Below are positions 1-6,035 of a DNA stretch of 7,047 bases, piece by piece. Positions within the stretch are counted from its first letter, which is position 1. Each line of letters opens with the position of its first letter. The notes beneath the pieces were generated by a model, which ran no database searches, was not told the origin of the DNA, and saw only the letters and a program-made list of their open reading frames with translations. The DNA comes from an uncultured Collinsella sp. (GTDB lineage: Bacteria; Actinomycetota; Coriobacteriia; Coriobacteriales; Coriobacteriaceae), in NCBI GenBank assembly GCA_900548075.1, contig URJD01000093.1:1-7047 (forward strand), given 5' to 3'. The position numbers and the translations under genes were made by a program.

Positions 1-8
1 GACGCTGC

Positions 9-106
9 AAACGCCCCTAAGCGGCAATCTGACGTTCAATCGTCGGTCGCGTACCGAAGTACGCTTCCCTCCTCTTTCACGTCACCTTGCTCGCTTAGGG
101 GCGTTT
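9..106 (-). ncRNA. Candidate structured RNA element (nested stem, UUCG-capped)
   Basis: Perfect 15-bp arms AAACGCCCCTAAGCG (9-23) and CGCTTAGGGGCGTTT (92-106) enclose further paired segments: 24-27 with 87-90 (4 bp), 30-35 with 79-84 (TGACGT/ACGTCA, 6 bp), and a terminal hairpin 49-54 with 59-64 (GCGTAC/GTACGC). All stack into one long stem with a 2x2 internal loop and a large purine-rich internal loop of about 14 and 13 nt. Read on the minus strand the terminal loop is UUCG closed by C-G, the classic very stable tetraloop, whereas the plus strand gives CGAA, so the minus strand is the likelier RNA. It starts 44 nt past the permease stop codon and so would lie in that operon's 3' region. The closing U run is only three residues, so it is an imperfect intrinsic terminator. 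It may instead be a regulatory RNA, a 3'-UTR element or a dispersed palindromic repeat. Confidence 0.5.
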
Positions 107-150
107 TCGCTGACCTATGCTCAACCTACGATAATTCCAAGCTGAACGAG

Positions 151-2361
151 TTACTCGCTGTAGCGGGTGGCGATGGCAGCTTGTACCATGCCGGTGCTCA
201 TGAGGTAGGTCACCAGGAAGTAGCCGCCGTAGGCTGCCAGGAAGATCGCGCAGGTGAGGCCCACGGTGCCGCCGATGCTCATATTTCCGAAAATGCTCAC
301 CATCTCGATGATCACCTTAAGTGCCACAAAGGAATGCGCCAGGCCCACCGCCAACGGGAACAGGAAGAATACCGCTTGCTGCGCCATCACCGAATGGCGA
401 ATCTGGCGGTCGTCGCAGCCGATCTGTGCCAGCACACGATAGCTGCGGCTGCCGTCGGCCACGTTGGAGAGCTGCTGGATCGACAGAATCGCCGTGCATG
501 CAACGACCAATACAAAGCCGATGTAGATGGCTAGGTAGCTAATAAGACCGTTCATTTGCGCTGCTTGCGTGTACATCTCGGAGCGTGTGATGAAGATTCC
601 CCACGACCCCGGCTCCTTGCCGTCAACGAGCAGATTGTCGAGCACAGTGTTTTTAATGCTCTCGTCTGCCTCAGTCGTATCCATCCCCTGTTTGTAGTTA
701 ACGAGCAGGCTACTGGAATACGGCTGCAGATTAAGTTGGGACAACAGCTCGTCGGCAACGACGACGGTACCCGGATTACTGCCCATCGCCGAGTTGGCGA
801 TGGCCGCCGTGTCCTTGTCCGACTTATCGGTTGCGGGCTTGAGCGTATGCCCGCCCAAGGTAAGGGCATGGCCGCCAGCCATATACTTGGTGTACAGGTC
901 GACCAGCTCGCCGCCCATATCACATGTGAGCAGATACTGGTCGTGACCGATGTGCACCGGCTCCTCGCCCATCATCTGACGCAGTTTGTTGTACTGGCTC
1001 GCCGGCGTCACAAACAGACCCATCGTATCGGCATTGCTACCCCCGAACGCCTTGGGAAGCTTTTCGCCCATGATCTTGCACATCTCACTTGGGGTCACCG
1101 AAGGATTCGAGCCGCCAAATGGGTAACTCAGATACGAATCGATCTGCACATGCTCACCGGCAACATCGTCGATATTGACCTTCTTGCCGGTCTCGTCGTT
1201 GTTGCCCGCCGACTTGCCCTTGCCGTGCCATGCAGGGTACAAATCGACCGTTGTATCGGCCAGCACCATGCGATCTGCCTCAGACGGATTGACATACCCT
1301 TTGTACCCTTTGTAGTAGTCGAGCGTATCGGGCGTGTAATAGACATACGTCTGAGACACATCAACAGGGTTATAGCGCTCCAGGTTTTCGTTCATCACGT
1401 TGGCAATCGACATACCGCACGTCACCGAGGTGATGGCCAAAAACAGGAGCATCGCGATGACGCCCATCGAAAAGCACACCGTGTTGACTTTGGCCGCAAG
1501 CTGGCGCACGGTAAACATGTTGAGGCCGCGCCAATACACGCCGCGCAGGCTCTGCAGCAGCTTGATGAGCATGCCCGAGAGTCCCCAGAACAGGGCAAAG
1601 GTGCCCACGGTAACCATAGCGGTCGTAATACCAAACTGGTTCATGGCCTCTTGCAGCTTGCTGTCCGTCGCGGTTAGCGGGAACCCATCACGTAGCAGAC
1701 GGTAATAGGCCACGCCCACAAGCACCGCACCCACGGCAAAGATGGCAATCGCGATCCAGGGGTTGCGTGTCTTGATGCTCTCGTTGCGACGCTCGGCACC
1801 CATAAGCTCGATGAGTTTGGTACGACGCACGGCGCGAAGGTTCAGCAGTAGCGTGAGCACAAACATTACGAGCATGCAGGCAAGGGTCAGATTGAACGCA
1901 TGCACCGAGAAAAAGAAGTGGAAATTGGCGATCTGTGTTTTAAAGAGCGAGGCCGTAAAGAACGTCATGAGCTGGGAGAGTCCCACACCCAGCACAATGC
2001 CGGCAACAAAGGCCACGACCGACACTATCACGGTCTCGAGCGCCATGATCGTGGCGACGCGCCCGCGCCCCATGCCAAGCACCTGGTACAGGCCAAACTC
2101 CTTCTTGCGGCGTTTCATGATGAAGTTATTGGCGTACACCATCAAAAAGGCCATGACACCGGCCAAAAAGTACGTCAGGTCGCCGAGCATGCTGCCCATA
2201 ACCTGCGCCAAGCCCTCTTCATCGATTCCGGCGATGTCGACCTGCATCGAGATGGTGTTAAAGGCATAGAAGACTGTGACGCCCAGGGTGAGCGTCAAAA
2301 GGTAGACGAGGTAGTCGCGGCCGGCGCGGCGGACGTTGCCCCAAGCGAGTTTACAGAGCAT
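151..2361 (-). CDS. BceB-type ABC transporter permease (FtsX-like), 736 aa
   Basis: Membrane half of a MacB/Bce-class ABC transporter. Hydrophobic stretches suggest about ten membrane helices: residues ~18-37, 61-80, 105-127, 155-174, 201-220, 245-267, 295-318, then 604-628, 662-684 and 698-722. Two FtsX-like blocks (about 57-180 and 604-730) flank an extracellular domain of about 280 residues (~320-602) rich in Tyr, Asp and Gly. The cytoplasmic segment after helix 2 (KRRKKEFGLYQVLGMGRGRV) is typical of the coupling region facing the ATPase. The length exceeds that of well-studied BceB proteins (about 650 aa), and the excess lies in the extracellular domain. The ATG at 2361 is chosen because it has GGTGAGG just upstream and gives the family's usual N-terminus (MLCKLAWGNVRRAGRDYLVY). 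A GTG at 2373 would add four residues. It overlaps the ATPase gene by 11 bp, so the two are translationally coupled. Family knowledge suggests bacitracin-like or lantibiotic peptide resistance or sensing; the actual substrate is unknown. Confidence 0.92.
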   Translation of the reverse strand: MLCKLAWGNVRRAGRDYLVYLLTLTLGVTVFYAFNTISMQVDIAGIDEEGLAQVMGSMLGDLTYFLAGVMAFLMVYANNFIMKRRKKEFGLYQVLGMGRGRVATIMALETVIVSVVAFVAGIVLGVGLSQLMTFFTASLFKTQIANFHFFFSVHAFNLTLACMLVMFVLTLLLNLRAVRRTKLIELMGAERRNESIKTRNPWIAIAIFAVGAVLVGVAYYRLLRDGFPLTATDSKLQEAMNQFGITTAMVTVGTFALFWGLSGMLIKLLQSLRGVYWRGLNMFTVRQLAAKVNTVCFSMGVIAMLLFLAITSVTCGMSIANVMNENLERYNPVDVSQTYVYYTPDTLDYYKGYKGYVNPSEADRMVLADTTVDLYPAWHGKGKSAGNNDETGKKVNIDDVAGEHVQIDSYLSYPFGGSNPSVTPSEMCKIMGEKLPKAFGGSNADTMGLFVTPASQYNKLRQMMGEEPVHIGHDQYLLTCDMGGELVDLYTKYMAGGHALTLGGHTLKPATDKSDKDTAAIANSAMGSNPGTVVVADELLSQLNLQPYSSSLLVNYKQGMDTTEADESIKNTVLDNLLVDGKEPGSWGIFITRSEMYTQAAQMNGLISYLAIYIGFVLVVACTAILSIQQLSNVADGSRSYRVLAQIGCDDRQIRHSVMAQQAVFFLFPLAVGLAHSFVALKVIIEMVSIFGNMSIGGTVGLTCAIFLAAYGGYFLVTYLMSTGMVQAAIATRYSE

Positions 2362-3136
2362 CGGAGCCCTCACCGCCCATCATGGCAACGACCTCCATAA
2401 TGCGGTCGAAGAACTCTCGGCGGTCGGTGTCGCCGCGGCGCAGCTCGGTGAAGATCTTGCCGTCTCGAATAAACAGCACACGGCTCGTGTAGCTGGCGGC
2501 AAAGCTGTCGTGCGTGACCATGAGCACGGTGGCGCGCAGGCGGCGATTGAGGGCCTCCAGGCTCTCGAGCAGCAGACGAGCGCTTTTAGAATCGAGGGCG
2601 CCGGTGGGCTCGTCGGCCATGATCATGGTGGGGTCGGTGACGAGCGCGCGAGCCGCGGCAACGCGCTGCTGCTGACCGCCGGACATCTGGTAGGGATACT
2701 TGTCGAGCACCTGACTGATGGACAGGCGCGCTGCCACATCCTGCACGCGGGTCGAGATCTCTGCCGAGTTTGTGCGGGCAATGGTGAGCGGCAGGGCGAT
2801 ATTCTCGCGTGCCGTGAGCGTATCGAGCAGGTTGGAGTCCTGGAAGATAAAGCCGAGCTCTTCGCGGCGGAACTGCGAAAGCTTAGCCTGCTTCATGCGC
2901 GTCACGTCTTGCCCGTTGATGCGGATCGTGCCACTTGTGGCGCTATCGATGGTCGACACGCAGTTGAGCAACGTCGACTTGCCCGAGCCCGAAGCGCCCA
3001 TGATGCCAACAAATTCACCGCGGTTGACGGTAAAGCTGACGTCGTTGAGCGCACGGGTCACGTTGCCCAGCGCTCCATATACCTTTTCGAGATGCGCGAC
3101 CTCCAGTACCGGGGTCGCCATGTGCGTGGTTTGCAT
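2351..3136 (-). CDS. BceA-type ABC transporter ATP-binding protein, 261 aa
   Basis: Cytoplasmic ATPase that powers the permease encoded directly after it. All nucleotide-binding motifs are intact: Walker A GASGSGKST (47-55), Q-loop Gln99 in FIFQDSNLLD, signature MSGGQQQR (151-158), Walker B IMADEP (172-177) with catalytic Glu176, D-loop GALD (179-182) and switch His209. The Q-loop context and the LNDVSFTVNRGEFVGIMG strand are those of the MacB/LolD/BceA group, which pairs with FtsX-like permeases. Length is normal. The ATG at 3136 is preferred because AAAGGA ends six bases before it; the internal ATG at 3121 (Met6) has no ribosome-binding site. The gene is first in a two-gene operon and faces away from the Nudix-Vsr gene across a 148-bp promoter region. 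No two-component genes, the usual Bce partners, are in the window. MacB-like macrolide export is an alternative, less likely because of the permease topology. Confidence 0.93.
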   Translation of the reverse strand: MQTTHMATPVLEVAHLEKVYGALGNVTRALNDVSFTVNRGEFVGIMGASGSGKSTLLNCVSTIDSATSGTIRINGQDVTRMKQAKLSQFRREELGFIFQDSNLLDTLTARENIALPLTIARTNSAEISTRVQDVAARLSISQVLDKYPYQMSGGQQQRVAAARALVTDPTMIMADEPTGALDSKSARLLLESLEALNRRLRATVLMVTHDSFAASYTSRVLFIRDGKIFTELRRGDTDRREFFDRIMEVVAMMGGEGSDAL

Positions 3137-3146
3137 ACCGAGTCCT

Positions 3147-3184
3147 TTCTTGCGATTAGTCTACGGCATCTATAGTCGCAAGAA
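3147..3184 (-). promoter_or_regulatory. 9-bp dyad upstream of ABC operon, candidate operator
   Basis: TTCTTGCGA (3147-3155) and its perfect complement TCGCAAGAA (3176-3184) are separated by 20 nt and end 11 bp before the ATPase start codon. The spacer contains CTATAG and, on the minus strand, TAGACTAAT, either of which could be part of a -10 box, so a protein bound here would overlap the promoter. The half-sites are about two helical turns apart plus their length, which would suit a dimeric regulator. No regulator is assigned. As RNA it could also form a hairpin just before the ribosome-binding site. Confidence 0.4.
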
Positions 3185-3219
3185 GACGAGTCGGCTACCA
3201 TCGATATGGCTTACGCTTG

Positions 3220-3252
3220 CCTTACCGTTGTGTAAGGTACGGGTAGCTACCC
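3220..3252 (+). promoter_or_regulatory. Two adjacent palindromes before the Nudix-Vsr gene
   Basis: CCTTAC (3220-3225) and GTAAGG (3232-3237) form a 6-bp dyad, followed immediately by the perfect 12-bp palindrome GGGTAGCTACCC (3241-3252), 32 bases upstream of the TTG start. The position suits an operator or a 5'-UTR hairpin for the Nudix-Vsr gene. I could not pick out a convincing -35/-10 pair nearby, so promoter placement is uncertain. Confidence 0.35.
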
Positions 3253-3284
3253 TGTCACGTGTTAATGTTGAGAGAGGACTCCTG

Positions 3285-4271
3285 TTGAAGACTGTTCATG
3301 TTGCCGCTGGGATCATTCGCAAGGAAGGATCTGACGAGCTGCTTGCCGTGCAGCGCGGCTACGGCGACATGCAGGGACTTTGGGAGTTCCCGGGCGGCAA
3401 GCTCATGCGCGGCGAGACGCCCGAGGACGCCGTACGCCGCGAGCTCATGGAAGAGCTGCAGGTAAAAGTCACCAACCTGCGCGATTTCTACACCGTTGAG
3501 TATGACTACCCCGATTTTCATCTCTCCATGGAGTGCTACTACTGCTCGCTCGCCGATGAATCCGATGAGCCCCAGAAGCACGACCGCCAGCTTGATATCC
3601 GCTGGATTCCGCGCACCTCGCTTGCCACCGTTGAGTGGATGCCCGCCGACAAGGGGCTTATCGATGCCCTGATTGAGTTGAAGGAAGATCGGCTCGAGGC
3701 AAGCCCCGCCGATGACGCCGCGGCCAACACAGCCGACAAACCCGCTTCCAAGCCCAAGCGCGCACCTAAGCGCCGCAGCAAAAAGCGTCCCAAGCCCGGC
3801 CTACTCGACGGCATCGATACCTCGGACCTTTCCGCCGACGAGCGTGAGCTCGTGCGCCGTCGCGCCGCCATCAAAAAGTCCATGAAGGGCAATAAGCGCG
3901 CCAACACCAAGCCCGAGTTGCTCGTACGACAGCGCCTGCGCGCAGCGGGCCTTACGGGTTATCGCTTGGAATGGAAGGTTCCCGGCAAGCCCGACATCGC
4001 CTTCCCCGGACGCAAGATCGCCATCTTCGTCAACGGCTGCTTTTGGCATCGCTGCCCTAAGTGCAACCCTAGCCAGCCCAAGCGCAATGTTGAGTTTTGG
4101 GAGGCAAAGTTCCGTCGCAACGTCGAACGCGATCGCGCCGCCGTGGCAGCGCTCACTCAAATGGGCTGGACGCCCATAACCATCTGGGAATGCGAGCTCA
4201 AAAAAGACCGCATCGACACCACGATGGAAAAGGTCATCGAGCAGGTGCGCGCCGCAGAGCCGCAGCGCTAA
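3285..4271 (+). CDS. Nudix hydrolase - Vsr mismatch endonuclease fusion, 328 aa
   Basis: Two-domain protein. Residues 1-135 are a Nudix hydrolase of MutT type: the Nudix box runs 38-60 with G38, E44, R52-E53 and the metal-binding E56-E57, preceded by LWEFPGGK as in MutT/CTP pyrophosphohydrolases. These usually destroy oxidised or unwanted nucleoside triphosphates. Residues ~139-171 are a basic Lys/Pro/Arg/Ala linker. Residues ~185-328 match very-short-patch repair endonucleases, which nick 5' of T in T:G mismatches: TKPELLVRQRL (E211), GKPDIAF (catalytic D237), NGCFWHRCPKC (W254, H255), NVERDR (D283) and IWECEL. Cys252, 257, 260 and 303 likely bind structural zinc. Oddities: the last Gly of the Nudix box is Gln59, and no cytosine methyltransferase gene is adjacent. 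TTG at 3285 is chosen because AGAGAGGA lies six bases upstream, the Nudix fold begins at once (KTVHVAAGII), and no ATG or GTG fits nearby; upstream in-frame codons run into the ABC gene's promoter. Domain calls are firm; biological role is inferred. Confidence 0.9.
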   Translation: MKTVHVAAGIIRKEGSDELLAVQRGYGDMQGLWEFPGGKLMRGETPEDAVRRELMEELQVKVTNLRDFYTVEYDYPDFHLSMECYYCSLADESDEPQKHDRQLDIRWIPRTSLATVEWMPADKGLIDALIELKEDRLEASPADDAAANTADKPASKPKRAPKRRSKKRPKPGLLDGIDTSDLSADERELVRRRAAIKKSMKGNKRANTKPELLVRQRLRAAGLTGYRLEWKVPGKPDIAFPGRKIAIFVNGCFWHRCPKCNPSQPKRNVEFWEAKFRRNVERDRAAVAALTQMGWTPITIWECELKKDRIDTTMEKVIEQVRAAEPQR

Positions 4272-4458
4272 CAGCAAGCATTCACACGCTCCGCACGTCC
4301 GCGCCACATCCACGTCACAAACCTTAGAAAGCCCTTAAGCTCAAAACCTTTCAAGAGTGTTACTCGATAGCTTTTACCTGCGGTTTCATCGCAACGTCAA
4401 ACCTCATTAAGCCTTTCTTTAGCGCTTCTTTGCAGCAGCCGCGGCATAATACTGCCAA
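4272..4458. other. Intergenic, no recognisable feature
   Basis: No convincing ORF, RNA gene or strong terminator is visible after the Nudix-Vsr stop. AAACCTT occurs at 4319-4325 and 4344-4350. CATAAT at 4445-4450 resembles a -10 box but lacks a good -35 partner at 16-18 bp. Confidence 0.5.
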
Positions 4459-4488
4459 CGCACGGGACCTAGCAGCACACCCCGTGCG
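4459..4488 (+). promoter_or_regulatory. GC-rich hairpin before a small ORF
   Basis: CGCACGGG (4459-4466) pairs perfectly with CCCGTGCG (4481-4488) around a 14-nt loop. It is not followed by a run of T, so it does not look like an intrinsic terminator. It lies 20 nt before the GAGGAGG site of the small ORF and could be a leader structure in its 5' UTR if that region is transcribed. Confidence 0.35.
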
Positions 4489-4524
4489 CAACCTTTTGGT
4501 GGACATCGAGGAGGCCGCATAAGC

Positions 4525-4734
4525 ATGCATTCTTCCAATGACGCAACACAGCAGCCATCCCTAAAATATGCAAACCTTTTCTCCTTCCCCCCGACACAGA
4601 GAGACAGCCTCCTCGACTCCCCCACCACAAAAGCCAAACGCTCAACAGACCAGAGCCACAACTTGCGAGCATCGTTCGAAAAGCTCCAAGCATCCCTAGA
4701 CAAAACCTTCCCCAACCAAGCCCGGGCATACTGA
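4525..4734 (+). CDS. Possible small protein, 69 aa, unknown function
   Basis: I do not recognise this protein. The case for it is a strong ribosome-binding site, GAGGAGG at 4508-4514, ten bases before an ATG, with a hairpin further upstream. The product is hydrophilic, rich in Ser, Thr, Gln and Lys, has no membrane segment or signal peptide, and ends in a probable amphipathic helix (NLRASFEKLQASLDKTF). Against it, third codon positions are noticeably less GC-rich than in the five clear genes (many A-ending codons such as AAA, ACA, GCA), and the opposite strand is also open over the same stretch. It may be a real short gene, a remnant, or chance. Confidence 0.3.
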   Translation: MHSSNDATQQPSLKYANLFSFPPTQRDSLLDSPTTKAKRSTDQSHNLRASFEKLQASLDKTFPNQARAY

Positions 4735-4815
4735 CCCCTCATCAACAAAGTAGCCCTCACGCTCCAATTTTTCCGCCCAACGCCACAAGGGCGACGACCT
4801 CGAGAAGGTCAACCT

Positions 4816-4940
4816 GGGAGGGACGAGGGCTTAGTTCCCCAATCTTTCCGCAGGGGGCAAAAAGCCTCGCCGCACGAAGTGCGCGGCGAGGCTTTTTGCA
4901 TGCCCGAGGACGATTGGGGAACTAAGCCCTCGTCCCTCCC
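4816..4940. repeat. Perfect 29-bp inverted repeat enclosing a terminator
   Basis: The 29 bases at 4816-4844 (beginning GGGAGGGACGAGGG, ending TTCCCCAATC) are exactly complementary to 4912-4940, with 67 nt between the arms. After one mismatch two further pairs are possible (4813-4814 with 4942-4943). The enclosed segment holds the terminator hairpin at 4857-4899, so the whole is a nested palindrome of 125 bp. No target-site duplication is visible at its ends. It could be a MITE-like or REP-like mobile repeat, a recombination-prone palindrome, or a 3'-UTR structure that protects the aldolase mRNA. Confidence 0.8.
4857..4899 (-). terminator. Bidirectional intrinsic terminator after the aldolase gene
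   Basis: A 17-bp stem pairs 4857-4873 with 4883-4899, with core GCCTCGCCGC/GCGGCGAGGC and a 9-nt loop. A run of five A on the left and five T on the right gives a U tract in either direction. On the minus strand it lies 75 bp past the aldolase stop codon and should end that transcript. On the plus strand it would end any transcript coming from the Nudix-Vsr gene or the small ORF. It is embedded in the 29-bp inverted repeat. Confidence 0.9.
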
Positions 4941-4973
4941 CGGGATATGTAGCGAGTCGGAGTACCCTTGCTG

Positions 4974-5831
4974 TTACTCTGCTTTGCCCACAGAGTTGAG
5001 GTTGGTCATGCGGATCTTAACCAGCTCGGTGATCTCACGCATGCCCTCCTTGGCCGGCTTCTTGGGATCGAAGCAGGCGGGGTTCTCGGCCATGTAGGCC
5101 ATGAAGCCCTTGGTGTAGGCCTGACGCAGCTCGGTGGCGTAGTTAACCTTGCAGATGCCGTTCTTCACAGCCTCGGCGACCTGCTCATCGGGCACACCGG
5201 AGGTGCCGTGCAGAACCAGCGGCACGTCGACGGCGTCGCGGATGGCCTTGACCACGGACTGCTCGATGTGCGGATCGCTCGTGTACACACCGTGGCTGGT
5301 GCCAACGCCAATTGCAAGGGAGGTGCAGCCGGTACGCTCGACGAACTCCTTGGCCTCGGCAGGATCGGTGTAGGGGCTCTCGCCCTCAACCGCGGGACCG
5401 TCGTCCTCCTTGCCGCCAACCTTACCGAGCTCGGCCTCGACGGGCACGCCCATGGCGCGGCCGGCGTCGGCGACGGACTTGGTCAGGGCGATGTTGTCCT
5501 CGAAGGACTCGTGCGAACCGTCGATCATGACGGAGGTGTAGCCAGTGCGGAAGGCCTGCATGCAGCGATCATAGCCATCGCCATGATCGAGGTGCAGAGC
5601 GACGGGCACGGAAGCGCGCTCGGCGGCAGCCTTAACCATGCCGTAGAAGTAATCCAGGCCAGCGGTCTTGATGGTGCCCGGGGTGGTCTGCATGATGACG
5701 GGGGACTTGGTCTCCTCGGCAGCGGCCAGAACGGCCATAACAAACTCGAGGTTCTCGACGTTGAAAGCGCCAACAGCGTAGTGGCCGGCCTGAGCGTCCT
5801 TGAGCATCTTTTCGGTGGTAACAAGTGCCAT
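4974..5831 (-). CDS. fba: Class II (zinc) fructose/tagatose-bisphosphate aldolase, 285 aa
   Basis: Cytoplasmic zinc aldolase that reversibly splits a ketose 1,6-bisphosphate into dihydroxyacetone phosphate and glyceraldehyde 3-phosphate, the central step of glycolysis if the substrate is fructose bisphosphate. The short class IIB form is complete: AVGAFNVENLEF (19-30), HLDHG with catalytic Asp82 and zinc ligand His83, SVMIDGSH (100-107), EAELGKVGG with Glu134, YTDP (154-157), GTSHGVY with zinc ligand His180, LVLHGTSG with zinc ligand His208, and the phosphate-binding KVNYATELR (228-236). The spacing of these residues also fits GatY/KbaY tagatose-bisphosphate aldolases, so substrate preference cannot be settled by eye; the N-terminal QTTPGTIKTAG region reads more like fructose-bisphosphate aldolases. 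ATG 5831 is chosen over an upstream in-frame ATG at 5993 because AGAGGAG lies nine bases before it, the family N-terminus (MALVTTEKML) starts here, and the 54 extra residues look non-coding. It is transcribed alone, divergent from a DeoR regulator, and ends at a strong terminator. Confidence 0.95.
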   Translation of the reverse strand: MALVTTEKMLKDAQAGHYAVGAFNVENLEFVMAVLAAAEETKSPVIMQTTPGTIKTAGLDYFYGMVKAAAERASVPVALHLDHGDGYDRCMQAFRTGYTSVMIDGSHESFEDNIALTKSVADAGRAMGVPVEAELGKVGGKEDDGPAVEGESPYTDPAEAKEFVERTGCTSLAIGVGTSHGVYTSDPHIEQSVVKAIRDAVDVPLVLHGTSGVPDEQVAEAVKNGICKVNYATELRQAYTKGFMAYMAENPACFDPKKPAKEGMREITELVKIRMTNLNSVGKAE

Positions 5832-5851
5832 GAGCGTTTGCTCCTCTCCCT

Positions 5852-5874
5852 CGCCCGCATCTGGACATCGGGCG
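5852..5874 (-). promoter_or_regulatory. Hairpin in the aldolase 5' leader
   Basis: CGCCCG (5852-5857) and CGGGCG (5869-5874) form a 6-bp GC stem with an 11-nt loop, ending four bases before the AGAGGAG ribosome-binding site on the minus strand. It may influence translation or mRNA stability. Chance occurrence is possible in GC-rich DNA. Confidence 0.3.
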
Positions 5875-5885
5875 TAGCTGTTCAC

Positions 5886-5921
5886 AAGGCGTTTTACCTT
5901 GCGTTTTCTGCGCCCATTGTA
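5886..5921 (-). promoter_or_regulatory. Candidate aldolase promoter with GCGTTTT repeats
   Basis: On the minus strand TACAAT (5921-5916) is a good -10 match 84 bp before the aldolase start, though no clear -35 box lies 16-18 bp upstream. Just downstream of it, GCGTTTT occurs at 5889-5895 and 5901-5907, exactly 12 bp apart, placed where a repressor could block transcription. The longer form AAGGCGTTTT (5886-5895) recurs at 6082-6091 next to the regulator gene. Confidence 0.4.
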
Positions 5922-6035
5922 TGAAAATCGACGACGTCGCACGTATGAGATATCACCGGCACACAGGTCAAGACACTCGTTTTTGAAAAGCAAACGGAAG
6001 GGATTCGCGCCGGATCCCTCTATACGACATTGCAG

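Noticed and set aside
556..1677. A 373-codon plus-strand open frame
   Set aside because: It is antisense to the permease gene, with His/Arg-rich composition and no family resemblance; it exists because of the GC-rich third positions of the real gene.
2336..3175. A 279-codon plus-strand open frame
   Set aside because: It mirrors the ABC ATPase gene and has no domain of its own.
2718..3284. An upstream extension of the Nudix-Vsr reading frame to 517 codons
   Set aside because: This part is the antisense of the ABC ATPase gene and its promoter region; the Nudix fold begins right after the TTG at 3285, which has its own ribosome-binding site.
4419..4760. Minus-strand frames of 113 and 86 codons opposite the small ORF
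   Set aside because: Their starts lack well-placed ribosome-binding sites (only AGGGG at five bases for the shorter one), and the Trp/Cys/Gly-rich composition looks like translated non-coding DNA.
4796..4810. Short hairpin GACCT/AGGTC
   Set aside because: Only five base pairs with no T run; likely chance in GC-rich DNA.
4968..5924. A 318-codon plus-strand open frame
   Set aside because: It is antisense to the aldolase, whose motifs are complete on the minus strand; the Gly/Leu/His-rich product resembles nothing known.
5832..5993. A longer aldolase start at 5993
   Set aside because: The extra 54 residues are basic and unlike the family, and the ATG at 5831 has a clear AGAGGAG site.
5978..5996. 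CGTTT/AAACG dyad in the aldolase-DeoR intergenic region
   Set aside because: Five-base arms at nine-base spacing are too weak to claim as an operator.
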